From assembly GCA_045106735.1 (NCBI GenBank), contig JBGCEZ010000055.1:1-64000 (forward strand): 64,000 nt of DNA, read 5' to 3'. The position numbers and the translations under genes were made by a program. This stretch comes from JBGCEZ01 sp045106735. Lineage in GTDB: Bacteria > Planctomycetota > Phycisphaerae > Phycisphaerales > SM1A02. Below the pieces are notes generated by a model. The model saw only the letters and a list, made by a program, of their open reading frames with translations, was not told the origin of the DNA and made no database searches. Numbering within the stretch: position 1 is the first letter of the stretch; each line of letters opens with the position of its first letter. Shown here one piece after another: positions 1-9,400 of the stretch.

Positions 1-519
<519 letters not shown>

Positions 520-523
<4 letters not shown>

Positions 524-2250
524 ATGCCGGCTCCGTACCGACCCGGGGCCCATCGCATGAGCAGCGGCATCGGGCGGCCCGGCCCGAATGCCCGGGGGCT
601 CAGCTTCGGAATCACCGGGCCCTGGAAGCGCTTGTATTCGGCGATGTCGATCGCGCGGGTCCAGCGTTGGGCGTCCGCTGACGTGAATCCCGATGCGGCG
701 GCCGCCTCGGCGATGTCGCCGTCCGCGTCGACCCAGGCGGCGACCAGCCGATCCAGGGCGGCGTACGGCGGCAGGCTGTCGTCGTCGCGTTGGTCCGGCC
801 GCAGTTCCGCCGACGGCGGCTTCTCAATGCTGGCCACCGGGATCGGCGCGACGCGGGCCCGGCACACCGCCGGGTGCGCGTTGAGCCAGCGGGCCATGTC
901 CCAGACCGCGTGCTTGCCGAGGTCGCCAAGCGGCATAAGCGCCCCGCACATGTCGCCGTAGAGGGTCGAATATCCCGCCGCAAGTTCCGCTTTGTTGCTC
1001 GTGGCGAGCACCAGAGCCCCGGTGGCGTTCGACCACATCATCAGCATGAGACCGCGGATCCGGGCCTGCACGTTCTCGTCGGGCAGCCCCTCGTAGTCGT
1101 CGCCCAACGTGGGCCGCCCGGCGTGTTCGAATGCTCCGTGCATTCCGTCGATCGGGACGGTGTCCGTCGTCATGCCGAGGGCGGTGGCCAATGCCTCGGC
1201 GTCCGACACCGAGCCGTCCGAGGAGTACCGCGAGGGCATCAGCAGGCCGTGCACCGCGTCCGGGCCAAGAGCAGCGACCGCAAGTGCAGCCACGAGGGCG
1301 GAATCGATCCCGCCAGAGAGTCCGAGGACCACGCGTTCGTGGCCGCTTTTCGTGACGTACCCGTGGATGGCGTGGCCGACGGCGGCGACGAGTTCACCCA
1401 TCGGATCGTCGGTGTCGATGGCGCCGAGTCCGACCGAACCGACGCCGGAGGTTCCGAGGCACGAAACCGCCCCCCCGGCGGCAATCTCAACCGAGGCGGC
1501 ATCGGCGACAAAGCCGCGGAGCCGCCCGACAACCGGCCGCCCCGGCGAATAGACCGCCGACCGGCCGTCAAAGATGAGATCGTCGTGCGTGCCGACCTGA
1601 TTCACCGACGCGACCACGACCCCCCGGTCGGCCACCGCCTGCAACATGTCGGCGTGGCGCCTCCCCTTGCCGGCAACGAACGGCGACGCGTGCATGGCCA
1701 CCAGAACCTCAGCGCCGGCGGCGAGCTGATCGCCCACCGGGTCGGCGTCGTAGTCGGCCGACGCTCCCGCGTCTCCACTGCGCCACAGGTCCTCACAAAT
1801 CACCACGCCAACCCGGCGACCGGCGACGTCGAACGTCGGCCCAGGCTCGGCCCCGGCGTCGAAGTAGCGATCCTCGTCAAAGACGTCGTATCCCGGCAAC
1901 AATCGCTTGTCGATCGTGACGATGCACGCCCCGCCCCGCCACACGGTCACCGCATTGCGAACCCCGCGCAGGCCACCCGGCACGAGCCGGGGATGGCCGA
2001 GGGTGATGGTGAGCTCGGCATCGATCGCAGCGATCCGCTCGGCGACGTCGGCCGCCGCACGTTCGCTCGCCGCCACCACCCCGCGGCGGCGCAGCAGATC
2101 GCGTGGCGGATAGCCAAGGATCGACAACTCCGGCGTGATCATGAGGTCGCAGGCGTCGTCGGCGGCGGCCCGCCCGGCGTCCACGATGGAATCGGCGATG
2201 CGTTCAAGGTCGCCGATGAGGGGGTCGAGCTGGACGAGTCGGATTCGCAT
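520..2250 (-). CDS. nadE: glutamine-dependent NAD+ synthetase
   Basis: Makes NAD+ from deamido-NAD+ with ATP, taking ammonia from glutamine, as the last step of NAD synthesis in the cytosol. The 576-residue length fits the two-domain form. The N-terminal nitrilase-type glutaminase has the triad E41 (TPEL), K115 (TIDK) and C152 (VICEDLW). The C-terminal synthetase has the PP-loop SGGIDSALVAAL near residue 312, ATSNKAELAAGYSTLYGD, and the family C-terminal signature RAFGPGRPMPL. The ATG at 2250 has no Shine-Dalgarno; the bases before it are C/T-rich, and a TACCAT -10 box lies 9 nt upstream, suggesting a 2-3 nt leader. The next gene overlaps the stop by GTGA. Confidence 0.96.
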
Positions 2251-2259
2251 GGGGGAGGA

Positions 2260-2265
2260 ATGGTA
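2260..2265 (-). promoter_or_regulatory. -10 box of nadE, near-leaderless
   Basis: TACCAT on the minus strand, 9 nt before the nadE ATG. A start site about 7 nt downstream would leave a 2-3 nt leader. No convincing -35 is visible. One of a set of similar sites in the window. Confidence 0.45.
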
Positions 2266-2346
2266 CGCGAGCCGCCCACCGCCGGTTCAGCGAGGGGCCG
2301 CCGATTCGCCGCCCGTCGATCGCTCCGTAGCCGCCCTCGTCCCATG

Positions 2347-2466
2347 GTCCGGCGCTTGAGGGTCCGGCGCCCGAGGGGCCGGCGCTCGAGGGTCCGTCGC
2401 CCGAGCGCCCGGCACTCAAGGATCCGGCGCCCCAGAGGCCGGCGTCCCGAGTTCCGGCGTCCCGCG
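2347..2466. repeat. 15-bp tandem repeat, 8 copies
   Basis: Eight contiguous imperfect 15-mers of the form gtccggcgcccgagg. They begin downstream of the stop of the voltage-sensor-like gene and run into its last codons. Because 15 is a multiple of three the gene's frame stays open through the array, and its TGA is a single-unit variant (copy 5). Confidence 0.85.
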
Positions 2467-3642
2467 CCCTGACGCCCCGCGCCCCGGTGACCGCGGCACC
2501 CGGCGGAGCCCCGCCTGTCCCGCCTGCCCTGCCTCCATCTCCTCCGCCGACGCCGGCGCCGGACCGGCCGGCGTGGGCGGACTCGCCGCACCGGGCCGCG
2601 GATCCTCATCATCGGGATCCGGCCCCGCATCGAGTTCGGGAACGGTCACTTCGGGCCGTGCCCGGGCGTCGAAGTCCACGTCGGTGCCGTACGTGTCGCG
2701 GTGTTCGCGATGCTCGGCGTACCACGCATCCCACGCGTCCACGCGCCGGCGTTGGAGCGTCAGTTCGGTTTCAAGTTGGTGCCGGGTCATCTTGCCCGGC
2801 TCGGGGCGTGGATTCTTGCGCAGCCCGAGCCGCGCGGCCATCCGCTCACCGATCTCGGCGCCAATAAACACCGCCAAGCCGTACCGCAGGAACTTCATGC
2901 CGACGCCGCGGAGCGTAAAGACCCGCGCGGTGCGGGCGATCCGCGCCACCCGCAATGGCCGCAACACCGGAACCGCAATGATCACCACGTCGAGCCAATG
3001 CCGGCGGACGTACTCGATGCGGCTCTCGGCGATCATGATCTTGATCACGAACTCGATGAGGAACGCCAGCCAGATGACGGCGAAGCCGATCGGCACGAGC
3101 AGCCCCAGGATTCCTTGCTGCAGCACGGGAAACTTCGGGAACACCAACATCTCGATGGCGAGCAACGGCAGCACCATCACCGCGAGCACGATCATCGGCA
3201 GATGGAAGCGCCGGTCGACGCGGCGACGCAGGCGATCGGACGCCAGGACAACGCCCAGCCGGTGCACGCGCACATGCCGATCGCCCGGCCGCGGCGGCGG
3301 CGGCACGATGCCCGGCGGCACGCGCCAGTGGCGCGTCATCTTCACCGGCTTGGAACTCGACGTGCCGTCAGCCATCGCGCGCTGCGCCGGCTCGCCGGCG
3401 GCGACGTCCACGGAAACGTCCGCCGCAAGCTCCCCCGCGACGTCCACCGCGCCACGCGGAACCGCCGCGCCGGACTGTTCGCCAGCCCGTTGGGCAGCAC
3501 GGTCGCCAGCCCGTTCAGCGGCGCGTTCGCCAGCGCGGTCGGCGGCCCGTTCGGCAGCGCGGTCAGCAGCACCGTCGCCAGCCCGTTCGGCAGCGCGGTC
3601 AGCAGCACCGTCACCCGCCCGTCCGGCAGCGTCTCCCGGCAT
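2416..3642 (-). CDS. voltage-sensor-like membrane protein with repetitive N-terminus
   Basis: The core shows hydrophobic helices (PMIVLAVMVLPLLAIEM, GLLVPIGFAVIWLAFLIEF), then WLDVVIIAVPVLRPLRV and RIARTARVF, resembling S1-S4 of the voltage-gated cation channel superfamily: an acidic helix, RNWLD-like motif and an arginine ladder. No S5-pore-S6 follows. After RYGLAVFIGAEIGER the chain becomes a soluble charged tail, so it is more likely a stand-alone sensor or membrane scaffold than a channel. Residues 10-56 are a tetrapeptide repeat (x-D/E-R/G-A). The start at 3642 was chosen because GAGGGG lies 9 nt upstream; in-frame ATGs at 3669 and 3705 are alternatives (429 residues from 3705). Biochemical function unknown. 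Confidence 0.7.
   Translation of the reverse strand: MPGDAAGRAGDGAADRAAERAGDGAADRAAERAADRAGERAAERAGDRAAQRAGEQSGAAVPRGAVDVAGELAADVSVDVAAGEPAQRAMADGTSSSKPVKMTRHWRVPPGIVPPPPRPGDRHVRVHRLGVVLASDRLRRRVDRRFHLPMIVLAVMVLPLLAIEMLVFPKFPVLQQGILGLLVPIGFAVIWLAFLIEFVIKIMIAESRIEYVRRHWLDVVIIAVPVLRPLRVARIARTARVFTLRGVGMKFLRYGLAVFIGAEIGERMAARLGLRKNPRPEPGKMTRHQLETELTLQRRRVDAWDAWYAEHREHRDTYGTDVDFDARARPEVTVPELDAGPDPDDEDPRPGAASPPTPAGPAPASAEEMEAGQAGQAGLRRVPRSPGRGASGRGTPELGTPASGAPDP
3475..3615 (-). repeat. 12-bp coding repeat (tetrapeptide, ~12 copies)
   Basis: Encodes about twelve tetrapeptides such as ADRA, AERA, GDGA, GERA at the N-terminus of the voltage-sensor-like protein. The predicted segment is highly charged and probably helical or disordered. 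Confidence 0.75.
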
Positions 3643-3720
3643 TTGGTTCGTCCCCTCGGACACGTGCATCCTCACCCAACGGAGTCCGTGGCCCGGGCGG
3701 AGCATCCGACCGGCCGTCTG

Positions 3721-3726
3721 AGTGTA
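3721..3726 (-). promoter_or_regulatory. possible -10 box for the voltage-sensor-like gene
   Basis: TACACT on the minus strand, 15 nt before the ATG at 3705 and directly after the terminator of the upstream gene. No -35 match is clear because the upstream bases form the terminator stem. Confidence 0.35.
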
Positions 3727-3731
3727 GAAAC

Positions 3732-3771
3732 GAAAAGGGCGGATCCGTGCCGTGTCGCACGAATCCGCCCT
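3732..3771 (-). terminator. Rho-independent terminator of the response regulator gene
   Basis: The arms gggcggatccgtgc (3737-3750) and gcacgaatccgccc (3757-3770) pair over 14 bp with one wobble and a 6-nt loop. Read on the minus strand the stem is followed by TTTTC. It lies 50 nt past the stop of the response regulator gene. Confidence 0.88.
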
Positions 3772-3822
3772 CGCGTTTCGAAAGTTCGCCAGGTGCCGCG
3801 GGGACGGCCTCCGACGACCGGC

Positions 3823-4419
3823 TTAAGCGGCCACGGCGTGGGCCCGCTCGATCGCGTCGATCACCTGCCGGGCGGTGAACGGCTTGCGAATCGCTTCTGC
3901 GAATCCGCGATGGGTGAGTTGGGCGACCTGACCGTCGGTCAGTTTGCCGCTCGTGGCGATCACCCGAGTCATCTGTAGTTTCTCGCTCTGGCGCAGAATA
4001 TCGATGAAGTCCTGTCCGTCCTCCAGTAGGTGGATATCCAGCAGCAGCACGTGCGGCTGGAATCTCTCACATTCGATCCCCGCCTCAAAGGCGTTGACCG
4101 AGGTGCGTACGTCGTAGGCCGTCTGCTCGGTGAGAATCTCAGAGAGACTCTCACGCACATCACGATCCGCATCCGCAACCAAGACGCGCGTTTCGCCCGT
4201 CATGAAACCGTCGAGCGGAATATTGTGGCTCTTCATGAAACGAATCAGCGCGGTGACCGGAATCCTCCGGTCGCGTGATCCAGGGATGCGATATCCCCGG
4301 AGCTGTCCGTTATCGAACCACTTGCTCACGGTGCGTGATGCGACGTTGCAGATCTTGGCGACCTCGCCCGTCGTTAGTACATCTCGCTCGTTCAAGTTCA
4401 ACCTCGTCACTTGACACAT
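3823..4419 (-). CDS. HTH-receiver response regulator (excisionase-type DNA-binding domain first)
   Basis: Probable phosphorylation-dependent transcription regulator. Residues ~12-70 are a MerR/excisionase-like winged helix (LTTGEVAKICNVASRTVSKW, then the wing RGYRIPGSRDRRIP). Residues ~75-195 are a receiver domain: acidic pair in VADADRD, phospho-acceptor Asp in LLLDIHL, Ser of ATSGK and Lys of RKPF. The DNA-binding domain precedes the receiver, the reverse of OmpR and NarL proteins; this order recurs in planctomycetes. No sensor kinase is adjacent. The start is uncertain: homologous proteins usually begin at NLNERDVL, which here could use a TTG a few codons downstream, preceded by GACGAGG. 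Confidence 0.85.
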   Translation of the reverse strand: MCQVTRLNLNERDVLTTGEVAKICNVASRTVSKWFDNGQLRGYRIPGSRDRRIPVTALIRFMKSHNIPLDGFMTGETRVLVADADRDVRESLSEILTEQTAYDVRTSVNAFEAGIECERFQPHVLLLDIHLLEDGQDFIDILRQSEKLQMTRVIATSGKLTDGQVAQLTHRGFAEAIRKPFTARQVIDAIERAHAVAA

Positions 4420-4759
4420 CCCCGCATCTCAGGCTGGCAGGAATCCTCCGACCACTGGGGATTTCGGCGTGATCAAGGGGTCGCTTCAGTTGGGTGCGGG
4501 GATTCGTGCGGGGTTTCCGTCGTGGGAGCCATGCGCCGCGCGGGGGACCCAACCCGCGTCTGCGGCCGAGGAGGGCAGGATGGTGTGTCCGCCTCGCCGA
4601 ACCTGCGCGGGATGGTGGTACCGGTTGTGCCGGCACGTCCGGCGTTCTCGGACGACGGGTGGAATTCGGTGGTGTCTCGGGGGCCGCGCAGGAAGCGCAG
4701 GATTCGCACCCGGCGGAGGCGCGGTGGTCCGCGCGGTCATTCGTACGGTCGTTCGCGCG
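4420..4759. other. intergenic, no feature recognised
   Basis: Separates the threonine aldolase stop from the response regulator start. Frames across it are proline/arginine-rich with no recognisable family. No terminator or clear promoter could be supported, although the promoter of the response regulator must lie here. Confidence 0.5.
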
Positions 4760-5875
4760 TCACGCGGTGGCGGTGGACGCCCGTCCCTGCAGCGCATCAA
4801 TGTCCGCGAGCAGCGCGTCCACGTCCTCGGGCTGCGTATCGAAGCTGCACATCAGGCGAAAGATGCCGTCGTCGGCGTCGCCGAACGGGTAGTAGCCGTG
4901 GCCGAGGGACTGCAAGCCGGCGTCGATCGCCGCCGGCAAGTGGACGAAGATCCCGTTCGCCTCAACGGCATGGGCGAGCGTCAGCCCGCGGTCGGTCAGT
5001 CCGCGGGCCAGCCGCGCGGCCATCGCATTGGCGTGCGCCGCGTGGCGGACCCAGGCGCCGTCCTCCAGAGCCGCGGCGAACGGCGCACTCACGAAGCGGT
5101 GCTTGCTCAACAAATGCCCCCCCGCTTTCCGGAGCCACGGCAAGCGTTGCGCGGCCCGGGCACAGGCCGACCCGTCGCCTTGCGGCATGAGCACGATCGC
5201 TTCGCCGAAGGCCAGACCGTTCTTGGTGCCGCCGAAGCTCAGGGCATCGACCCCGGACTCGCGAATCAGCCGGCGGGCCACGGCGGCCGCCCGACCGGCA
5301 ACGATCGGCTCGCCGGGAGTTTCGAGCTCACAAGCCCGGGCGACGGCATTGGCGAATCGCGCCCCGTCCAGATGCAGGGCGTAGCCACCGGCGTGGGCGG
5401 CATCGGCCAGAGCCCGGATCTCGTCGGCCGAGTAGACGGTGCCGAACTCGGTCGGGCTGGAAATCGTCACCACGCCGGGGGCCGGCTGGTGGACGTCGCC
5501 GCGCGAATTCCGGGCGATGCGGGCGATGTCCTCAGGCTGCAGCTTGGAGGCGTGGCCGTGGACGGGCACCGTGCGGCAACCGGTGAATCGCTCGGGGGCG
5601 GTTGATTCGTCGTCGTTCCAGTGGCTGTGCACGTGGCAGACCACGTGCTGCCACGGCTCGGTGAGGGCGGCCACCGCGATCGTGTTGGCCGCCGTGCCGG
5701 TGGCGACGAAGAAGACCTCGGCGTCCTGGCCGAAGATGTTCCGCATGGCCGCGACGGCCGCGGCGGTGGACTCGTCATCGCCGTAGCCCATGACGTGGCC
5801 GGACGCACACTGGATCAGGGCGTCGGCCGCTTCGGGCAGGAGTCCGGCATTGTTGTCGCTGCGGAAAGTCTTCAT
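4760..5875 (-). CDS. ltaE: low-specificity L-threonine aldolase
   Basis: PLP enzyme cleaving L-threonine or L-allo-threonine to glycine and acetaldehyde. It begins MKTFRSDNNAG, the usual family start. It contains GTAANTIA (phosphate-binding loop), SSPTEFGTVYS, LDGARFANA (the Asp that pairs with the PLP pyridine) and SFGGTKNGLAFGEA with the Schiff-base lysine. The 371-residue length is typical. ATG at 5875 was chosen by homology; an in-frame ATG four codons earlier (5887) is possible, and neither has a strong Shine-Dalgarno. The open frame continues upstream to 6424 but runs through a simple-repeat region and is not coding-like. Single-gene unit. Confidence 0.93.
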   Translation of the reverse strand: MKTFRSDNNAGLLPEAADALIQCASGHVMGYGDDESTAAAVAAMRNIFGQDAEVFFVATGTAANTIAVAALTEPWQHVVCHVHSHWNDDESTAPERFTGCRTVPVHGHASKLQPEDIARIARNSRGDVHQPAPGVVTISSPTEFGTVYSADEIRALADAAHAGGYALHLDGARFANAVARACELETPGEPIVAGRAAAVARRLIRESGVDALSFGGTKNGLAFGEAIVLMPQGDGSACARAAQRLPWLRKAGGHLLSKHRFVSAPFAAALEDGAWVRHAAHANAMAARLARGLTDRGLTLAHAVEANGIFVHLPAAIDAGLQSLGHGYYPFGDADDGIFRLMCSFDTQPEDVDALLADIDALQGRASTATA

Positions 5876-5940
5876 GCCGTGCAGCATATTCGCCGCCGGC
5901 GGAACGGACGCGCGGCGAAACCGCTGGAGACTGGACGACG

Positions 5941-6060
5941 ACGGAAGATGACCGACGGCGACCGACGGTGATCGACGGTGACGGACGGAGTCGAGCGGTG
6001 ACGGGTGGCGACGGACGGTGACGGACCGTGACGGGCGGCGACGGGCGCTGACGGACGACG
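5941..6060. repeat. 10-bp tandem repeat, 12 copies
   Basis: Twelve contiguous imperfect decamers of the form acggacggtg, between the start of ltaE and the stop of pckA. Intergenic; no terminator-like structure was identified in it. Confidence 0.85.
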
Positions 6061-6176
6061 ACTCCCACCCGAACGCAACCACGGCCCGCCGGAAGGACCA
6101 GCGGGCCGTGGAGGATTGGACATCAGTTGGGACCAGCGTCGGCCGCGGGCCAGCAGCGTCGATCAGCCGCCGCGAT

Positions 6177-7760
6177 TCAGCCGGTCGGGCCGCCGGAGCG
6201 AACCGCATCGGACATCTCGAAACGCTTCTCGTTCTCGCGGAAGCGGCGGGCGAGCTCGGTCGCTTGGGCGTCGTACGCCGCACCGTCGGCCCAGGTGTTG
6301 CGGGGATCCAGAACCTCGGACGGAACGCCGTTGGCGGTGACCGGCATGTGCAGGCCAAAGATCGGGTGGACCTTCGTTTCGGCCTTGGCCAGACTGCCGT
6401 CGAGGATGCCGTCGACGAACGCACGGGTCCAGGCGAGCTTGAAGCGGTTGCCGACGCCGTAAGGGCCGCCGGTCCAGCCGGTGTTCAACAGCCAGACGTC
6501 CGAGCCGTGCTCGTCCACGCGCTTGGCCAGCCATTCGGCGTAGACCATCGGCGGCCGCGGCATGAACGGCCCGCCAAAGCACGGGCTGAAGTTCGGCTGC
6601 GGCTCGGTCACGCCCGCTTCGGTGCCGGCGAGCTTGGAGGTGTAGCCGTTGAGGAAGTAGTACATCGCCTGCTCGCGGGTCAGCTTGCTGACCGGCGGAA
6701 GCACGCCGTAGGCGTCGGCGGTGAGGAAGACCACGTTCTTCGGGTGGCTGGCCACCGAGGGAATGCGGGCGCCGTCAATGAACTGCACGGGGTACGTGAC
6801 GCGGGTGTTCTCGGTCTTGCTGCCGTCGTCGTAGTCGGGCTCGCGGGTGTCCGCGTCCATGACGACGTTCTCGAGGACGGAGCCGAAGCGGATGGCCCGC
6901 CAGATTTCCGGCTCGGTGTCGGCCGAGAGCTTGATGCACTTGGCGTAACAGCCGCCTTCGACGTTGAACACGCCGTCGGGCGACCAGCCATGTTCGTCAT
7001 CGCCGACGAGGTCGCGGTTCGGATCGGCCGAAAGCGTGGTCTTGCCGGTCCCCGAGAGGCCAAAGAAGATCGCCACGTTCGACTCATCGGTCTTGGACAC
7101 GTTGCACGAGCAGTGCATCGGGAACACGTCCAGATCCGGCAGGTCGTAGTTCATCGCGTAGAAGATCGACTTCTTGATCTCGCCGGCGTAGCGGGTGCCG
7201 ACGATCACGACGGTGCGCTTCTCGAGCGACTGGACGATGCCAATCGTCGAATCAAGGCCGTACTCCGACGGATCGTCCACCACCAAATTGCAGGCGTTGA
7301 GGATCGTCCAGTCGGAGTCGAATCCTTCGAGCTCTTCGACCGCGGCGTTGATGAAGAGCGTCTTGGCGAACAAGCAGTGCCAGGTCTCTTCGGTGACGAC
7401 GGAGACCTTCAGGCGGTAGCGCTCGTCGGCGCCGGCGTATCCGTCGAAGCGATACAGGTCGCTCTTCTCGGCGAGGTAGTCGCGGGCTGCGGCCTCGAGC
7501 TTGGCGAAGTGTTCGGGGCTGATCGGGCGATTGACCTTGCCCCAATCGATGTTGTCGTGGACGGCCGGCGTGTCCTCGAGGAACTTGTCCCCCGGGCTGC
7601 GGCCGGTCCGAGCGCCGGTGTCGACGACGAGCGCGCCGTTGGCGGCCAGTTGGCCCTCGCCGCGTTCGACGGCGATCTCGACGAGCCGCGGGGTGGACAG
7701 GTTTCGGTGAACCCGGGCAGAGCCGAAGGTCAGGTTCGCGGCGGAGGTGGCGGTGGTCAT
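6177..7760 (-). CDS. pckA: phosphoenolpyruvate carboxykinase (ATP)
   Basis: Converts oxaloacetate and ATP to PEP, CO2 and ADP; the gluconeogenic entry step. The 527 residues match the ATP-dependent family. Visible motifs are TGARTGRSPGDKF near the N-terminus (substrate arginine), the P-loop GLSGTGKTTLSADP, the following LVGDDEHGW metal/kinase loop, EGGCYAKCIKL, and the family-specific LNTGWTGGPYG and NRFKLAWTR. Start ATG 7760 is preceded by AGGA at 7 nt spacing. The frame remains open upstream to 8945, but that part is antisense to tRNA-His and the hydrolase and was discarded. Transcribed away from the tRNA. Confidence 0.96.
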   Translation of the reverse strand: MTTATSAANLTFGSARVHRNLSTPRLVEIAVERGEGQLAANGALVVDTGARTGRSPGDKFLEDTPAVHDNIDWGKVNRPISPEHFAKLEAAARDYLAEKSDLYRFDGYAGADERYRLKVSVVTEETWHCLFAKTLFINAAVEELEGFDSDWTILNACNLVVDDPSEYGLDSTIGIVQSLEKRTVVIVGTRYAGEIKKSIFYAMNYDLPDLDVFPMHCSCNVSKTDESNVAIFFGLSGTGKTTLSADPNRDLVGDDEHGWSPDGVFNVEGGCYAKCIKLSADTEPEIWRAIRFGSVLENVVMDADTREPDYDDGSKTENTRVTYPVQFIDGARIPSVASHPKNVVFLTADAYGVLPPVSKLTREQAMYYFLNGYTSKLAGTEAGVTEPQPNFSPCFGGPFMPRPPMVYAEWLAKRVDEHGSDVWLLNTGWTGGPYGVGNRFKLAWTRAFVDGILDGSLAKAETKVHPIFGLHMPVTANGVPSEVLDPRNTWADGAAYDAQATELARRFRENEKRFEMSDAVRSGGPTG

Positions 7761-8270
7761 CTGCAATTCCTGCTGCAGCCGGACGGGATCAGGGTTGGGA
7801 TCGTCCCGGGGCGGCACGTTCGGCGGCGAGCGGAACAGGTCCGCCAATCGCCGGGGGATGCCGGATCCACTGGCGAAGCCGCCAATGGGTCGAGCCCACC
7901 GGTCACGCGCCGGAGGGCATCGCCGCAGCGGTCCCGTCGACGGCCGCGGCCCGGTCATGGGATGTCGTGGCGGATCCGGACAACTCGTCCGCGGGCCGGA
8001 ACACGATCGGATGACGAGGCAGCCCGGCGAGACAAGGTCATCACCGAAGCTTGGATCCGTTCGCCGCTCAAGGGCCCCCAGCGGGAACCTCGACGCGGTG
8101 ATTCGGACACGCTGGCCGATGCGAATTCCGGGGGCCGAAAACGAAGTTCGGAGCCACACCGAGCGGGCATCGTAGCCCCCGCCCTCCCGCCCGCACCGGG
8201 CCTCCCGGGAATTCATTGGCGGTTCGTGAACAAAAGAACGAATTGCCGAGACCGGACCGGGCCCGCTGGG
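7761..8270. other. intergenic, upstream region of pckA
   Basis: No gene or RNA recognised. A minus-strand TACGAT near 8170 could be a -10 box for a long-leader pckA transcript, but no -35 supports it. The A-rich patch at 8227-8242 is the only clear compositional dip. Confidence 0.35.
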
Positions 8271-8272
8271 CG

Positions 8273-8301
8273 TTGACCGGCGACCAAGGTCCGCGTAGCC
8301 T
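8273..8301 (+). promoter_or_regulatory. sigma-70-type promoter upstream of tRNA-His
   Basis: TTGACC (8273-8278), 17-nt spacer, TAGCCT (8296-8301), about 77 nt before the mature tRNA. Matches the better-defined promoter form of the neighbouring tRNA-Phe gene. Confidence 0.5.
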
Positions 8302-8377
8302 TCCCGTCCGCGGCGCCCCGAGTGGGCGTCGCCGCCTCCCGTTCCCGGTGCCCCGGCACCGAGGCCCAACGGTTGAT

Positions 8378-8452
8378 GGCGACAGTAGCTCAGTTGGTTA
8401 GAGCATCCGGTTGTGGTCCGGAAGGTCGGGGGTTCGAGTCCCCTCTGTCGCC
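8378..8452 (+). tRNA. tRNA-His (GTG)
   Basis: Full cloverleaf: acceptor gcgacag/ctgtcgc, D arm with agctcagttggttagagc, anticodon loop centred on gttGTGgtc, and T arm gggggttcgagtcccc. The base at 8378 is G and the discriminator at 8452 is C, giving the G-1:C73 pair that identifies tRNA-His. CCA is not encoded. A run of six T follows at 8454-8459 and a CTCCCCCGGG/CCCGGGGGGAG hairpin at 8468-8492; together they may end or process the transcript. Confidence 0.97.
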
Positions 8453-8532
8453 CTTTTTTGCCTGCTGCTCCCCCGGGGAAGCCCGGGGGGAGCTCGGCCG
8501 CATCGCCGAACAACCGCCCCGGAGGAGTGCCC

Positions 8533-9345
8533 GTGCGGGTCCACCTGCTGCAGTACGACATCGTCTGGGAAGACAAGGCGGCGAACCACCGGCAGATCGC
8601 CGCCCGGCTGGCCGAGCTGCAGCCGGGCCCCGGCGACGTCGTCGTCCTGCCCGAGATGAGCGACACCGGGTTCAGCTTCGCCCTCGACCAGATCGTCGAC
8701 TCGGCCAGCGAAATCTGGGCGTCGGGCGTGGCCCGGCAGTACGGGATCTGGCTCTCCGCCGGCGACGCCCTTCGCGGGCCCGATGGCCGCGGCCGCAACC
8801 GGGCCAGCCTCTTCGGCCCCGGCGGCGAACGCGTGGCCGAGTACCACAAGGTGTTTCCGTTCAGCTTTGGCCGCGAATCGGAGTTCTTCTCCGGGGGCGA
8901 CGGCCTGGTGCTGCGGCGGATCGGGCCGCCCGGCCGCGAGCTCATCGCCTGCCCACTCGTGTGCTACGACCTGCGATTTCCCGAGCTTTTCCGCCTGGCC
9001 ACCGCCGCCGGGGCCGAGTGCTTTCTGATCGGCGCGAACTGGCCGGCCCCGCGAACCGAGCACTGGCGGACGATGCTGATCGCCCGGGCCATCGAGAACC
9101 AGGCATTCGTCGTCGGCGTGAACCGATGCGGCCGGGATCCGCACCTCCCCTACGCCGGCGGGTCGATCGCGATTGCTCCGGACGGGACGATTCTGGCTGA
9201 GGCCGGTTCCGACGCCGAGAGCCTGACCGTCGACCTTGATCCGGCGGCCCTGACCGCCTGGCGCACGACGTTTCCGGCCCTGGCCGACCTCCGCCCGGAC
9301 CTGCTCGGACGAATCGACATCGATGGGCCCGTGGCCGAGCCTTGA
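8533..9345 (+). CDS. carbon-nitrogen hydrolase, omega-amidase (YafV/Nit2) family
   Basis: Nitrilase-fold amidase, 270 residues. The catalytic triad is visible: Glu in VVLPEMSDTGF, Lys in EYHKVFPFS, Cys in LVCYDLRFPELFR. NWPAPRTEHWRTMLIARAI and NQAFVVGVNRCG are characteristic of the YafV/Nit2 branch, whose members hydrolyse alpha-ketoglutaramate or alpha-ketosuccinamate to the keto acid and ammonia. That substrate is inferred from the family. Start is GTG 8533 because GGAGGA sits 6 nt upstream; an earlier in-frame GTG at 8413 would begin inside the tRNA. The stop overlaps the -35 box of the tRNA-Phe promoter. Confidence 0.9.
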   Translation: MRVHLLQYDIVWEDKAANHRQIAARLAELQPGPGDVVVLPEMSDTGFSFALDQIVDSASEIWASGVARQYGIWLSAGDALRGPDGRGRNRASLFGPGGERVAEYHKVFPFSFGRESEFFSGGDGLVLRRIGPPGRELIACPLVCYDLRFPELFRLATAAGAECFLIGANWPAPRTEHWRTMLIARAIENQAFVVGVNRCGRDPHLPYAGGSIAIAPDGTILAEAGSDAESLTVDLDPAALTAWRTTFPALADLRPDLLGRIDIDGPVAEP

Positions 9346-9369
9346 CAGGTGCCGCTTCGTGCGTACCCT
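9342..9369 (+). promoter_or_regulatory. sigma-70-type promoter of tRNA-Phe
   Basis: Perfect TTGACA (9342-9347), 16-nt spacer, TACCCT (9364-9369), about 31 nt before the mature tRNA. The -35 overlaps the stop codon of the upstream hydrolase gene. Confidence 0.65.
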
Positions 9370-9400
9370 CTTTGCTCCTCACCCGGCTTGCCCGGGTGAC

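Noticed and set aside
790..2472. 560-codon plus-strand frame opposite nadE
   Set aside because: No family features, antisense to an unmistakable gene.
5876..6424. N-terminal extension of the threonine aldolase frame
   Set aside because: Consists of translated decamer repeat and antisense pckA; family start is at MKTFRSDNN.
8468..8492. G/C hairpin after tRNA-His as a terminator
   Set aside because: The T run precedes rather than follows the stem, so only processing or pausing can be suggested.
7761..8945. N-terminal extension of pckA through the tRNA-His region
   Set aside because: Runs antisense to tRNA-His and the hydrolase gene; the Shine-Dalgarno and family start both place the start at 7760.
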